A stretch of DNA of 64,000 nucleotides from Brenneria izbisi (GCF_025840185.1 NZ_JAMPJU010000002.1:62001-126000), one strand, 5' to 3'; shown: positions 31,213 to 40,976, counted from the first letter of the stretch. Numbers and translations are program-made. Notes: generated by a model not told the origin, from the sequence alone.

Positions 31213-31460
31213 TTAGCGCGAACTTTTTGCCGCCATAATCTCGTTCATCACGCTACCGGCATACTCTTGCAGCGTTTCGGCTTCCACTTTCATCACCGGC
31301 TCAAGAGTCACCGGATTCGTGCGTTTAACCGCATCGCGGAAGCCGAAAGAAGCCGAAAATAGAACAGGATGCGCTCTGTCTGTGGTGGTGATTTTACCTG
31401 CATTGAGATGAGCGGAAATGCCAATATTACGATAGCGTTCTATGGCGTTGTGCGGGCCAT
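31213..31460 (-). pseudogene. Heavily decayed fusA (elongation factor G) copy
   Basis: Starts with an intact ribosome site (AAGGA, 6-nt spacing) and ATG 31460 encoding MARTTP, the standard EF-G start. One base is then missing and the frame continues as IERYRNIGISAHLNAGKITTT (P-loop region of the GTPase). A tandem ACAG duplication (plus-strand CTGTCTGT at 31376-31383) shifts frame again; the true next codons ERILFY are still readable. Then nearly 600 codons are gone and the trace resumes in domain V as RDAVKRTNPVTLEPVMKVEAE, ending early. A tandem GAAGCCGAAA pair (31339-31358) marks the deletion joint. Non-functional. Confidence 0.88.
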
Positions 31461-31710
31461 ACAACATCCTTAATGAATGAAAATCGTGCCTGGCTACTCG
31501 ATTTGATACCGGCTGACAGCCTGGTAAAATTGTACGAGTATATACGAACAATATATCCAGCTAACTTCTTTCTACAGCATAGTTGTCATATCAAATTAAA
31601 CCACTTATCCCGCACATTACAGAGCGTGGCTGATAGATAAAAAGCGAACCTGCCAGCATGGTATTACACTATGCAGGGCATTTTTTTCTGGCACCAGAAG
31701 GATCAAACAT

Positions 31711-33255
31711 ATGCATAAGACACTAACCGCCAGCCTGCTATTATTGATAACCGCCGCCGGCCAATCCGCAACGGCAAACCAGCCACAGGTTACCCTGGAC
31801 AGCGGCCCTATCGTGGGCGCTTCAGCCCAGGGCGTAGATACCTTTAAAGGTATTCCGTTTGCTGCGCCGCCAATCGGCGAGCTACGTTGGCAGCCGCCGC
31901 AACCGGTAAAAAGCTGGACGGAGCCCCTAGCTAGCGTCGCATACGGCAAAGATTGCATGCAGAAGCCATTTCCCGGCGATGCCGCGCCTCCTGGCGTCGG
32001 ACTTAGCGAAGACTGCCTGACCATCAACGTATGGCGACCAGCAGACGCCAAAGGCCCGCTACCCGTGATGGTGTGGATTTACGGCGGTGGTTTCGTCAAT
32101 GGCGGCGCATCGCCAGCGATTTATTCAGGTCAGGCCTTTGCCCGTCAGGGTATCGTCTTCGTCAGTTTCAACTATCGGGTTGGCCGTTTTGGTTTTTTTG
32201 CCCACCCGTCGCTGGCCGACCAACCGCTACGCGGCAACTATGGATTAATGGACCAAATTGCCGCCCTGAAATGGGTACAGCGAAACATTTCGGCATTTAA
32301 TGGCGATCCACAGAATGTGACCCTCTTTGGCGAATCCGCGGGCGGTTTCTCCGTCGGCTCGCTGCTTACCACCGATTTAGCCAAGGGGCTATTTCAAAAA
32401 GCCATTATTGAATCAGGCTCCGGCCGGTACAACCTGGTGCCGCAACAGAGTTGGCAACATGCTGAGCAAGCCGGTATCGCTTTTGCCAACGCAAATGGCA
32501 TCAGCGGTAACGATGAAACGGCATTGGCGGCGTTGCGTCAGATCCCGGCTGATAGCGTGGTCAATGGCCTGAATATGGCGACGATGATGTCTGTGGATTA
32601 CTCCGGCCCGATGACAGACGGCAAACTGATTACCGGCGAACCGCAAGACCTTTACCGTCAGGGCGCATTCCAGCAGGTGCCGCTGATGATTGGCGTCACA
32701 GATGACGATATCGGTTTTCCCCCACAAGTCACGACGCTGGATGAGGCCGTGACCGATTTTGCCGACAGCCAGCGTCAAAAAGCGCTTCAGGCTTATCACG
32801 GCATGTCGCCTCAGGCGGTCGCCACCGCAATTGCCAGCGATCGTTTTATGGTGGAACCCGCTCGTTTTGTCGCCCGCATCTGGGAGAATGCCGCCATACC
32901 GGTCTGGCAATTCCGTTTTGGTTATGTCGCCGAAAGTATGCGTGCGCAATGGCCTGCCGCCGTGCACGCCAGCGAAATCCCTTATGTATTTAATACGCTG
33001 ACTGCCCGTTATGGCGATAACGTTACCGCAAGCGATCAAGCTGTTGCCCAGCAAATGCATCAGTATTGGGTGAATTTTGCCCGGAGCGGAAATCCCAATG
33101 CCGCAGGCTTACCGACCTGGAATCGCTATAACAGCCAGCAGGATAACATTCTGCTTATTCCAGCGGCGGGCGCCGCAAGCACCAAAGAAATCGCCGACCC
33201 CTGGAAAACGCGTCTTGACCTGATTGAGACATTGGCGCAGAGCGGCGCCGATTAA
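31711..33255 (+). CDS. Exported type-B carboxylesterase
   Basis: 514-residue alpha/beta-hydrolase of the carboxylesterase type B/para-nitrobenzyl esterase family. It begins with a signal peptide (TLTASLLLLITAAGQSATA), so it is periplasmic or secreted. The nucleophile Ser209 sits in VTLFGESAGGFSV, the oxyanion hole in WIYGGGFVNGG, the first disulfide-region motif in SEDCLTINVW and the C-terminal His region in AVHASEIPYVFNT. The substrate is unknown; in a plant-associated host, ester-decorated polymers or lactones are possible. Stands alone, preceded by AT-rich spacer and the fusA relic. Confidence 0.9.
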   Translation: MHKTLTASLLLLITAAGQSATANQPQVTLDSGPIVGASAQGVDTFKGIPFAAPPIGELRWQPPQPVKSWTEPLASVAYGKDCMQKPFPGDAAPPGVGLSEDCLTINVWRPADAKGPLPVMVWIYGGGFVNGGASPAIYSGQAFARQGIVFVSFNYRVGRFGFFAHPSLADQPLRGNYGLMDQIAALKWVQRNISAFNGDPQNVTLFGESAGGFSVGSLLTTDLAKGLFQKAIIESGSGRYNLVPQQSWQHAEQAGIAFANANGISGNDETALAALRQIPADSVVNGLNMATMMSVDYSGPMTDGKLITGEPQDLYRQGAFQQVPLMIGVTDDDIGFPPQVTTLDEAVTDFADSQRQKALQAYHGMSPQAVATAIASDRFMVEPARFVARIWENAAIPVWQFRFGYVAESMRAQWPAAVHASEIPYVFNTLTARYGDNVTASDQAVAQQMHQYWVNFARSGNPNAAGLPTWNRYNSQQDNILLIPAAGAASTKEIADPWKTRLDLIETLAQSGAD

Positions 33256-33333
33256 TCCATCGTTCAGCGCCTGCTGAGAACACTCTAGCGGGTTGAGGTG
33301 TGCGTATGGTCTGCACAAAATGAACGCCTTGTT

Positions 33334-33357
33334 AACGGATATCACGCGATATCCGTT
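33334..33357 (+). terminator. Hairpin after the carboxylesterase gene
   Basis: Perfect 10-bp stem AACGGATATC / GATATCCGTT with loop ACGC, 79 nt after the stop, followed by TTAATT. Terminator-like, with a poor T-tract. Confidence 0.5.
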
Positions 33358-33399
33358 TAATTCACGCACATAACACGCCAATCACCCGCTAAAAACCAA

Positions 33400-33588
33400 T
33401 TAAATATTAAAATCCAACATAACTAATAAAATAGGAATAAAAATTAAATAATAGAAAATGATCGGGATGAAAATCTGGTGATACCGGGTATAGCGGAATG
33501 GAGAGAACAGGGTAAGAGAGTAATGCTCTTTTTTCGCTCGCATTGGGTCATGCTGGTACTGTGGGTTTTCAAAACGCTTTTCGCTCAT
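33400..33588 (-). CDS. Small hypothetical membrane protein
   Basis: 62 residues. The first 35 are polar (MSEKRFENPQYQHDP...), followed by one strongly hydrophobic segment IFIPIIFYYLIFIPILLVML near the C-terminus, which suggests a single-pass tail-anchored protein. No clear ribosome site precedes the ATG and no family is recognised. It lies downstream of patD on the same strand, beyond a 32-bp palindrome. Could be a real small membrane protein or a chance frame. Confidence 0.4.
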   Translation of the reverse strand: MSEKRFENPQYQHDPMRAKKEHYSLTLFSPFRYTRYHQIFIPIIFYYLIFIPILLVMLDFNI

Positions 33589-33652
33589 CTATCAGGTGAT
33601 TTCAGTGCTATTTTTCGCGCCAACGAAAGCGGTTTTCATACATATCAGTGAC

Positions 33653-33684
33653 GCCACAGGACAAGGCGCGCCTTGTCCTGTGGC
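33653..33684. repeat. Perfect 32-bp palindrome between patD and the small membrane ORF
   Basis: Each 16-nt half reads GCCACAGGACAAGGCG and its exact complement, with no mismatch, centred at 33668/33669. Without a T-run on either side it is not a standard terminator, although it lies 84 nt after the patD stop. It could form a very stable RNA hairpin, a cruciform, or be a dimeric protein site. Confidence 0.75.
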
Positions 33685-33767
33685 TTCTGAGAGAGAAAAA
33701 TGTCCTTATCCCATGAATTTCCCTGAGCCGATATAAAATGGAAATGATTTAGGCACTAAATTTTCAC

Positions 33768-35192
33768 TTAATGTCGGATCATAATGTGCCGCACAATCGT
33801 GTAATCCTCCAGCCCATAAATCGACATATCTTTTCCGTAACCAGACAACTTCTGCCCGCCATGTGGCATTTCACTGACCAGCATAAAGTGGGTATTGACC
33901 CAGGTGCAGCCATATTGCAAGCTCGCGGCAAGGCGATGAGCGCGACCTATATCCCGCGTCCACACGGACGAGGCCAACCCATAATGAGACGCATTGGCCC
34001 AACCGACTACCTGTGCCTCATCGTCGAATGGCGTAATGGAAATCACCGGCCCGAACACCTCTTTCTGTACGATCTCATCTTCCTGACGCGCCCCCGCCAG
34101 CACCGTCGGCTGGAAATAATATCCCGCGCCTTTGACTCGCTCTCCGCCAGTCACCACCGTTATGTGCGGCAGTGCTTTGGCGCGCTCGACAAATCCCGCC
34201 ACTCTTTCCAACTGTTGTTCGGTGATCAACGGGCCAAGCTCGGTGGTTTCATCCTGCGGATCGCCCATATTCAGGGTAGCCACAGCTTTGCCCAGAGCAT
34301 CAACCACATCGTCATAAATGCCCTGCTGCACATACAGACGGCAAGCGGCGGTACAATCCTGTCCGGCATTATAGAAACCAAAGCTGCGAATGCCATCGAC
34401 CACCTGATCGATATCCGCATCATCAAACACAATCACCGGCGCCTTGCCCCCCAGTTCCATATGGGTGCGTTTCACACTGGACGCGGTATGGGAAAGAATG
34501 TGCGCGCCGGTGGCAATTGAGCCGGTCAGCGACACCATCCGCACCTGTTCATGCCCGGTCAGGGCATCACCAATATCCGCCCCGCGTCCGAACAAGATAT
34601 TAACGACCCCGGCAGGCAGAATATCGGCCAGCAGGTGTGCTAAATAAAAGGTAGTCAGCGGCGTCTGTTCCGCGGGTTTCAACACCACGCAGTTTCCCGC
34701 CGCCAGCGCCGGCGCCAGTTTCCACGCCGCCATCATCAGCGGATAATTCCACGGCGCAATCGACGCCACGACGCCGACCGGATCACGCCGGATCATCGAC
34801 GTATGCCCTTCCAGATACTCGCCTGCCGCCGATCCGTTCAAACAGCGCGCAGCACCGGCAAAAAAACGAAATACATCCGCCACTGCCGGGATCTCATCAT
34901 TCAGCGCCGCATAATAAGGCTTACCACAGTTGAGTGATTCAAGACGGGCAAACGCCTCGGCATGCGCTTCGATGGCGTCGGCAATTTGCAGCAACAAAAC
35001 AGAACGCGTTTTGGGCGTGGTTTGTCCCCATTGTGCAAATGCCGCATCCGCCGCTTTTACCGCTGCATCAACCTGGTGCAGATCCGCCTGCGCGATCGAA
35101 GCAATCTCTTCGCCATTGGCCGGATTAAACACCGCCAGCGCCTCGCCCTGCCCCGCAACCAGCTTCCCCTCAATGAGCAATTTGTCATGCAT
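33768..35192 (-). CDS. patD: Gamma-aminobutyraldehyde dehydrogenase PatD
   Basis: Oxidises 4-aminobutanal from putrescine breakdown to GABA with NAD. 474 residues of the aldehyde-dehydrogenase superfamily: cofactor-site [32 protein letters not shown] turn, catalytic Glu in [18 protein letters not shown], catalytic Cys in [13 protein letters not shown] and the late EVFGPVISI motif. Length and sequence match E. coli PatD (YdcW). The transaminase patA is not adjacent, so the pathway partner must be elsewhere. AAGGAAAG precedes the ATG. Confidence 0.92.
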   Translation of the reverse strand: MHDKLLIEGKLVAGQGEALAVFNPANGEEIASIAQADLHQVDAAVKAADAAFAQWGQTTPKTRSVLLLQIADAIEAHAEAFARLESLNCGKPYYAALNDEIPAVADVFRFFAGAARCLNGSAAGEYLEGHTSMIRRDPVGVVASIAPWNYPLMMAAWKLAPALAAGNCVVLKPAEQTPLTTFYLAHLLADILPAGVVNILFGRGADIGDALTGHEQVRMVSLTGSIATGAHILSHTASSVKRTHMELGGKAPVIVFDDADIDQVVDGIRSFGFYNAGQDCTAACRLYVQQGIYDDVVDALGKAVATLNMGDPQDETTELGPLITEQQLERVAGFVERAKALPHITVVTGGERVKGAGYYFQPTVLAGARQEDEIVQKEVFGPVISITPFDDEAQVVGWANASHYGLASSVWTRDIGRAHRLAASLQYGCTWVNTHFMLVSEMPHGGQKLSGYGKDMSIYGLEDYTIVRHIMIRH

Positions 35193-35310
35193 AACGCTTT
35201 CCTTATCAACAGAAAATGACTGGTATTTGCAGATAGACCAAACTTCTGCAAACTATTTACATGCAAAATATACGCCACTTTTCACCATTAACGTCAGCAT
35301 TCATCTGGTT

Positions 35311-35469
35311 TTATGGTGTTTTTCCTGACTCATTTTGCGTTTGTATCACCGCCTGCCGCGCTTCTTCGGCCAGTTCTTCAATCTCCTCATCGGTAAGTTG
35401 ATTAGAAGCTTCATGCACTTTGGCAAGCCCTTCGCTGACAGTTACGTCTTTCGGATCCTGTTTGGTCAT
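35311..35469 (-). CDS. Small acidic hypothetical protein (52 residues)
   Basis: Begins MTKQDPKDVTVSEGLAKVHE and continues with the acidic helix LTDEEIEELAEEARQAVIQT, ending ESGKTP. The ATG at 35469 has a good AGGAAAGG site upstream, and the codon pattern looks coding. It is highly charged, soluble and probably largely helical. No named family recognised. It lies upstream of patD on the same strand, separated by 118 bp. Confidence 0.65.
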   Translation of the reverse strand: MTKQDPKDVTVSEGLAKVHEASNQLTDEEIEELAEEARQAVIQTQNESGKTP

Positions 35470-36303
35470 AGCCTTTCCTCACGATTTAATTAATAAGCCT
35501 GCAAATATAAGTGTAGTCGAAGAGAAAATTCCGTTTGTTTCTGTTGGCAAAAATGATGTGGACGCCTTGTGGTTTATCCGTCTGGAAGCATGGCAATCCA
35601 TCACAGGCTAGCGTGGGAGGTTTATCGTCCGTCTGCATTTTTATATGGATTGACGATAAAATATATTCTAAAAAATTTTATAGAAATATTATTTTAATAA
35701 CTTAAAACACTATAAAACCATATAATTAAAATGTCAGACTAAAAAAATAAAAATAAAGAAAAACGGCAGTTTAAGACAAAAAAGCACGGTGAAAATCGAT
35801 CACTATGATTGCCGAAGACCACCTTAAAGCGGCAATTATTGACATTCGATGACAAAAGGGATTCAAATTTATAATTTCTTAAAAATATCTTTTAAAAACA
35901 TAATGATAAAATAACAATGCACATTGAAAAGTAATTTTTAATCCAAAAAACCGGCTTAAAAATCTCATAAATAAAACCTAACCAACCCAAATAGAAAACC
36001 AACCTTCAACAAAAATAACACAACAATTCAATGTATGAATAATATCTCACACATCCATTAACCTCATTATTAACCCATTGAATTTAAATTACATTAAATA
36101 ACTAATTTTACAATTAAATAACTAAATAAATCAATCAACAATAATTATTGCGACCTACTTCCTTTATTTCAAGTAAAAAAAAGAAACCTAAAAATTAATA
36201 GATTTAGATCAAGAAAATTAATAACAAACAATTCATATAGTACCCGCGACGACGGTAAGCCAACTTAATTAATTAACTCGTCATTTTGAGCAATGGGGTA
36301 TCT
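35470..36303. other. Long AT-rich regulatory region upstream of dcuB
   Basis: About 830 bp without a gene, very AT-rich from 35640 to 36230 with many A-tracts, unlike the surrounding coding DNA. It contains a candidate FNR box near its right end. The composition suits H-NS-type binding and a complex promoter. No tRNA, repeat copy or hairpin with a T-run was seen. Confidence 0.6.
36199..36212 (+). promoter_or_regulatory. Candidate FNR box upstream of dcuB
   Basis: TAGAT-TTAG-ATCAA differs from the FNR consensus TTGAT-N4-ATCAA at one base. It lies 92 nt before the dcuB start, a position compatible with activation near -41.5. In E. coli dcuB is anaerobically induced through FNR, which makes the site plausible. 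Confidence 0.6.
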
Positions 36304-37644
36304 ATGGATTTTATCATTCAGTTAGCTATTGTACTGATCTGCCTTTTCTACGGTGCGCGAAAAGGAGGGATCGCTCTGGGGTTATTAGGCGGTATCGGAC
36401 TCGTCATTCTGGTATTCGTCTTTAAACTTCAACCAGGCAAGCCACCAGTCGACGTTATGCTGGTAATCATCGCCGTTGTAGCCGCATCAGCGACGCTTCA
36501 GGCTTCAGGGGGTCTGGATGTGATGTTGCAAATCGCTGAACGACTGCTGCGCCGTAATCCGAAATATGTATCAATTATTGCGCCGTTCGTTACCTGTATC
36601 CTGACCATCCTGTGCGGCACCGGCCACGTGGTGTATACCATTCTGCCGATTATTTATGATGTCGCCATCAAAAATAATATCCGTCCTGAAAGACCGATGG
36701 CGGCCAGTTCCATCGGCGCGCAAATGGGGGTTATCGCCAGTCCGGTATCGGTTGCCGTGGTGTCACTGGTCGCTATGCTGGCGAACTTTACCTTCAACGG
36801 TAAGCATCTGGGCTTCCTTGATCTGCTATCCATCACCATTCCTTCGACGCTGATCGGGATCCTGGCAATCGGGATTTTCAGTTGGTTCAGAGGTAAGGAT
36901 CTGGATAAGGATCAGGACTTCCAGAACTTCATCGCCAATCCTGAAAACAGACATTACGTCTATGGCGATACCGCCACGCTGCTGGATAAAAAACTGCCGC
37001 GCAGCAACTGGGTGGCAATGTGGATCTTCCTGGCGACAATCGCCGCGGTCGCCATTCTCGGCGCGGTGGATGAATTACGTCCATCCTTCTCCGGCAAACC
37101 GCTGTCCATGGTGCTGGTTATCCAGATGTTTATGCTGTTTTCCGGCGCGCTGATTATCATGGTGACCAAGACCAATCCGTCTTCCATCTCCAAGAATGAG
37201 GTCTTCCGCTCCGGGATGATTGCCATCGTCGCCGTTTATGGTATTGCATGGATGGCGGAAACCATGTTTGGCGCGCATTTGGAAGAGATCAAGTCGACGC
37301 TGGGATCCATGGTCAAAGAGTACCCCTGGGCCTACGCGGTTATTCTGCTGCTGGTATCCAAGTTCGTTAACTCGCAGGCTGCGGCGCTGGCGGCAATTGT
37401 ACCGGTCGCGTTGGCTATCGGCGTTAACCCGGCTTATATCGTTGCATCGGCCCCGGCCTGCTATGGTTATTATATTCTGCCAACCTACCCAAGCGATCTG
37501 GCAGCCATTCAGTTCGACCGTTCAGGTACAACAAAAATTGGTCGTTTCGTTATCAACCACAGCTTTATTCTGCCAGGCCTGATCGGGGTGGGTACATCCT
37601 GTGTCTTCGGCTGGATACTTGCTGCAATGTACGGTTTCCTGTAA
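36304..37644 (+). CDS. dcuB: Anaerobic C4-dicarboxylate transporter DcuB
   Basis: Fumarate/succinate antiporter used in anaerobic fumarate respiration. 446 residues, the E. coli length, from ATG 36304; a TTG 18 nt earlier is rejected. Strong family blocks: [20 protein letters not shown] at the N-terminus, [60 protein letters not shown] and [20 protein letters not shown]. About 12 membrane segments. Neither fumB nor dcuSR lies beside it. Upstream FNR candidate and downstream terminator make it a single-gene unit. Confidence 0.95.
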   Translation: MDFIIQLAIVLICLFYGARKGGIALGLLGGIGLVILVFVFKLQPGKPPVDVMLVIIAVVAASATLQASGGLDVMLQIAERLLRRNPKYVSIIAPFVTCILTILCGTGHVVYTILPIIYDVAIKNNIRPERPMAASSIGAQMGVIASPVSVAVVSLVAMLANFTFNGKHLGFLDLLSITIPSTLIGILAIGIFSWFRGKDLDKDQDFQNFIANPENRHYVYGDTATLLDKKLPRSNWVAMWIFLATIAAVAILGAVDELRPSFSGKPLSMVLVIQMFMLFSGALIIMVTKTNPSSISKNEVFRSGMIAIVAVYGIAWMAETMFGAHLEEIKSTLGSMVKEYPWAYAVILLLVSKFVNSQAAALAAIVPVALAIGVNPAYIVASAPACYGYYILPTYPSDLAAIQFDRSGTTKIGRFVINHSFILPGLIGVGTSCVFGWILAAMYGFL

Positions 37645-37664
37645 CACTGAAGTGCTTCATGACA

Positions 37665-37694
37665 AAACCGTTCGGGCAACCGAACGGTTTTTTT
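37665..37694 (+). terminator. dcuB rho-independent terminator
   Basis: Stem AAACCGTTCGG / CCGAACGGTTT with loop GCAA, followed by a run of T, 20 nt after the dcuB stop. Canonical. Confidence 0.93.
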
Positions 37695-37738
37695 GCCTGA
37701 CTTTATTTACCGTGTACCATGCGCACAAAATATCATTC

Positions 37739-39049
37739 TTACGAAACTATTTCGATGTGTACGCCCTTCAGGTTGCGTTCATAAGCCTGTGCTTTTTTCT
37801 CGTCAAACTGATGTTCCCACTTGGCGATAACCAGTACCGCCAGCGCGTTACCGACGACATTCAGCGCGGTACGCGCCATATCAAGAATTCGATCGACTCC
37901 GGCGATAAATGCCAGCCCTTCCAGCGGGATGCCCACACTGCCAAGCGTCGCCAACAGTACGACAAAAGATACTCCCGGCACGCCGGCAATCCCTTTTGAC
38001 GTCAGCATCAACGTCAACACCAGCACGATTTCCTGCCCAATGGACAATTCAATGCCATATAACTGGGCGATAAAGATCGCGGCGATACTTTGGTAAAGTG
38101 TGGAACCATCAAGGTTAAAAGAATAACCGGTCGGCACAACAAAACTGGTGATCGCTTTCGGTGCGCCGTAAGCTTCCATTTTTTCGATAATACGCGGCAA
38201 TACCGTTTCGGAACTGGCGGTGGAATACGAAAGGATCAGTTCATCTTTCAGGATGCGGATCAGCACGGTAATGCGCAGTTTGCACAACCGCGCCACGCTA
38301 CCCAATACCACCAGGGCGAAAAATAAAATCGAGGCATAAACCAGGATCACCAGTTTCGCTAACGGCCACAGTGAAGCAAAACCAAAGTTAGCCACCGTCA
38401 CCGATATCAGGGCGAATACCCCCACCGGCGCATAACGCATGATCATATGCGTTACTTTAAACATGGTTTCGGATACGCCGCGAAATACATTCAGCAGCGG
38501 CTCGCGATGTTCTTTGGGTAAAGAAGACAAACCCAGCCCGAACAGCACCGAGAAGAAAATGATCGGCAGCATATCTCCTCTGACCAGCGCCGCAAAGATA
38601 TTGGGCGGGATTAACGACAACACGGTACTTACCAGACTATGCGAGCCACTTTGCACCTGTTCGGTCGTTTTTTCATACTGCGAGATATCAACGGTGGTCA
38701 ACAGTGACATATCAATGCCCTGTCCAGGTTGAAATACATTGGCCAGCGTGATGCCAAGAATAATAGCTATCGTGGTGATGACTTCAAAATAAATGATGGT
38801 TTTCAGACCGATACGACCGAGCTTTTTTGCATCGCCCACACCTGCGATACCGACGATCAGCGTGGCGATAACAATCGGCACCACAATCATTTTGATCAGA
38901 CGAATAAAGATATCGCCTGCGGGACTCAGAATATTCGTGATAAGCCATTGGCGGCTCTCTGCCTGTTCGTGCAACACAGCACCAAGCGCAATACCAAGGA
39001 TCAATGCGATGAGGATTTGCCAGGCAAGGCTGACTTTCTGTTTTTTCAT
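37739..39049 (-). CDS. gltP: Glutamate/aspartate:proton symporter GltP
   Basis: Inner-membrane dicarboxylate/amino-acid:cation symporter (DAACS family), 436 residues from ATG 39049. In-frame codons further upstream add 35 residues unlike the family and are rejected. Landmarks: SLAWQILIALILGIALGAVL, IKMIVVPIVIATLIVGIAGVG, the serine-rich HP1 loop AYSTASSETVLPRI (here SYSTASS), the SFVVPTGYSFNLDGSTLYQS helix and AGVDRILDMARTALNVVGNA with the substrate-binding Asp and Arg. Very close to E. coli GltP, closer than to DctA. Confidence 0.93.
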   Translation of the reverse strand: MKKQKVSLAWQILIALILGIALGAVLHEQAESRQWLITNILSPAGDIFIRLIKMIVVPIVIATLIVGIAGVGDAKKLGRIGLKTIIYFEVITTIAIILGITLANVFQPGQGIDMSLLTTVDISQYEKTTEQVQSGSHSLVSTVLSLIPPNIFAALVRGDMLPIIFFSVLFGLGLSSLPKEHREPLLNVFRGVSETMFKVTHMIMRYAPVGVFALISVTVANFGFASLWPLAKLVILVYASILFFALVVLGSVARLCKLRITVLIRILKDELILSYSTASSETVLPRIIEKMEAYGAPKAITSFVVPTGYSFNLDGSTLYQSIAAIFIAQLYGIELSIGQEIVLVLTLMLTSKGIAGVPGVSFVVLLATLGSVGIPLEGLAFIAGVDRILDMARTALNVVGNALAVLVIAKWEHQFDEKKAQAYERNLKGVHIEIVS

Positions 39050-39329
39050 AGTGATTTTCCGTTTTACAACTCCCGCCATGAACGAATGGCGATGCGCAAA
39101 TTCCGGCTCAAGGTAAGCCGTAAAATGAACATGGAGACAACATGTTAGATGCAATGTCAGCGATATTTTTCCCTACCAGCGCGCAGCAATGAATCACATA
39201 ATCATTCAATAAAAACGCGCAAGCATTTGTATCTAAAGACAAAACACCAAACATAAGTTATTGTTATGCGGAGGGATGCTACTATTCCCCTACAGTGAGA
39301 TCAAGAGGATGATGACAGGTGTCGGCGAT

Positions 39330-39360
39330 GTTACCCGGCGTCTCTCGTCTGCCGGGTAAC
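39330..39360 (-). terminator. Hairpin after the AEC permease gene
   Basis: Perfect 10-bp stem GTTACCCGGC / GCCGGGTAAC with an 11-base loop, 22 nt beyond the AEC-permease stop on the minus strand. No T-run. The surrounding 39050-39382 spacer (333 bp, upstream of gltP) shows nothing else distinct. Confidence 0.5.
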
Positions 39361-39382
39361 CAGGGGACAAGGGCTATTAATG

Positions 39383-40327
39383 CTAGGTCATCATAAAGAT
39401 CACCAGGCCTTCAGTGAAAATCCCAAGCGCGGTGCCAATCAATATTGAGGAAGACGCGGACTCTACATAGGTGTCGCTACGTACCGCAAACATGCCAGCG
39501 GCGATGGCGGACGGCGTCGCGCCGATAATCACCACCTGTTGCATCAAGGTTGGACTCAATCCGAATGCCACGCCAGCCGCAGCCATTATTGCCGGTTGTA
39601 CCAGGTTTTTCAGACTGATATTGGTGAAGGTATGCCGGTTGAATTTCGGACTTTCACCATAAAACAGCAAACCTAGCGCAAACAGTGAAATTCCTCCGGC
39701 AGTTTTACCCATGGTATCAATCGATGAATACAGTAGTTCTGGAATTTTCACTCCCATCAAGCTGAGCACCACCCCCAGAATAGGTATCCATACAATCGGA
39801 TTGCGCGCCGCTTTAAACAGATTTTTCAGGATCATAACGCCCAGGCTCTCCTGATTCGCGGCATCCTTGTCGCTGTCGCCCATACGGATCAGCACAATCG
39901 TCAGCGGGATCATGAACACGCTGGTGATCAGGTTGCCGATCAATACCCCCAGGAATCCTTCGGGGCCAATGAGCACAGCAAGAACCGGTGCGCCAAAATA
40001 AGCCATATCAGGAAAAGCGCACACCAGCGACTGAATGGCGCCAGTTTTAATATCATGACGAAAAACAAAACGGGAAATGCACAACGTCAACAGATAAGAG
40101 CCCATCAGACCGATGAACAGCACCGCCATGAAAGAGAAGTTTTTAATTTTCTCCGGGTCGGTATTTAACGCGCCGATAAACAGATGCAGCGGCAAAGCAA
40201 AACGAATAACCACGGTCGCTAACACGCCGGCGTCTTCGCGTTTCATGTAGTTTAATTTTCCACTAAGCCATCCCATGATCATAATAAAAACTAACGGAAA
40301 CAAAGATGATAATAATAATGAAGACAT
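39383..40327 (-). CDS. AEC-family permease (auxin-efflux-carrier fold, MdcF-like)
   Basis: 314-residue membrane protein with about ten hydrophobic segments arranged as two halves: LFPLVFIMIMGWLSGKLNYM at the start, FPDMAYFGAPVLAVLIG in the first half, and NPIVWIPILGVVLSLMGVKIP at the second-half start, with GATPSAIAAGMFAVRSD near the end. The AEC family includes malonate and malate permeases and plant auxin carriers. The upstream CRP box suggests catabolite control of an organic-acid carrier. Substrate not determinable. Confidence 0.85.
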   Translation of the reverse strand: MSSLLLSSLFPLVFIMIMGWLSGKLNYMKREDAGVLATVVIRFALPLHLFIGALNTDPEKIKNFSFMAVLFIGLMGSYLLTLCISRFVFRHDIKTGAIQSLVCAFPDMAYFGAPVLAVLIGPEGFLGVLIGNLITSVFMIPLTIVLIRMGDSDKDAANQESLGVMILKNLFKAARNPIVWIPILGVVLSLMGVKIPELLYSSIDTMGKTAGGISLFALGLLFYGESPKFNRHTFTNISLKNLVQPAIMAAAGVAFGLSPTLMQQVVIIGATPSAIAAGMFAVRSDTYVESASSSILIGTALGIFTEGLVIFMMT

Positions 40328-40389
40328 AAAAACCTTTATTTTATCTATGTATAAGAAAATGTATTTTTTATCTTTTTTAAAAAATCTGT

Positions 40390-40405
40390 TGTGATTATCA
40401 TCACA
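40390..40405 (-). promoter_or_regulatory. CRP-cAMP box upstream of the AEC permease
   Basis: TGTGA-TTATCA-TCACA is a perfect match to the core CRP palindrome TGTGA-N6-TCACA, placed 63-78 nt before the start of the divergent-reading AEC permease gene, in an AT-rich spacer. Position suits activation. Confidence 0.8.
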
Positions 40406-40793
40406 TGATTTTTTTATATTTAATTTTCAATAATTAATAAACACAAAACAAACTAAGATAAGGAATTAATAAAAATTAAAACTACCGTATTAGTTAATAT
40501 ATTTATATAAATAATATTTTCTCGAACGTTCTTTATTTAACCAATGAGCATCAATTTCAGTAAATAATTGCACTAAACGCCTTTTTGCTTGATTTTCATA
40601 CCAAAAAGATATCCGGGTCAGCGCCATCTGCCGTGTCAACCTGCTCAACGTTATTTTCAGTCCGATCTTTCCATTTATTCTATTATTTGTTTTTTCATTT
40701 CCCTCACATCCGTATATTAAAAAACCCCATAAAGAAATTAACAAATAAATAAGAACACGCCAGCTAAAGACCAAATTGCAACGCGATCACTTT

Positions 40794-40914
40794 TATACTC
40801 GTCATACTTAAAGTGGCAGGTGCGTTGGCCGCATTCAAGCATCGGCGATCTATCGCGCAGAGGACAAAAAAACGTATTCGCCTGCCTGTTATCCCATCGG
40901 GTTGAGCGGGTATA
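40794..40914. repeat. Dispersed intergenic repeat, copy 3
   Basis: Begins TATACTCGTCATACTTAAAG, continues GGCAGGTGCGTTGGCCGCAT and closes GGGTATA, about 121 bp, the longest of the four copies. Lies 62 nt before the EamA permease start. Confidence 0.65.
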
Positions 40915-40976
40915 CTTCAGGTAAACAGGTAAAGGGTGGATAGCAACGCCAAACCCTACCAACAACGCAATAACTG

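Larger units (their letters stand above)
40328..40976. other. Intergenic region between AEC permease and EamA permease
   Basis: 649 bp. It holds the CRP box (40390-40405), AT-rich DNA to about 40520, and repeat copy 3 (40794-40914). Two minus-strand open frames (40490-40774 and 40738-40965) lack ATG/ribosome-site support and family resemblance, so I do not call them. Confidence 0.5.

Noticed and set aside
35420..35611. 63-codon plus-strand frame across the small acidic gene
   Set aside because: Antisense to a better-supported 52-residue gene with a good ribosome site.
40490..40774. 94-codon minus-strand frame upstream of the AEC permease
   Set aside because: Starts only at TTG, no ribosome site, no recognisable family, and part is low-complexity. 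A small real gene is not excluded.
40738..40965. 75-codon minus-strand frame overlapping repeat copy 3
   Set aside because: It reads through the dispersed repeat and has no domain resemblance.
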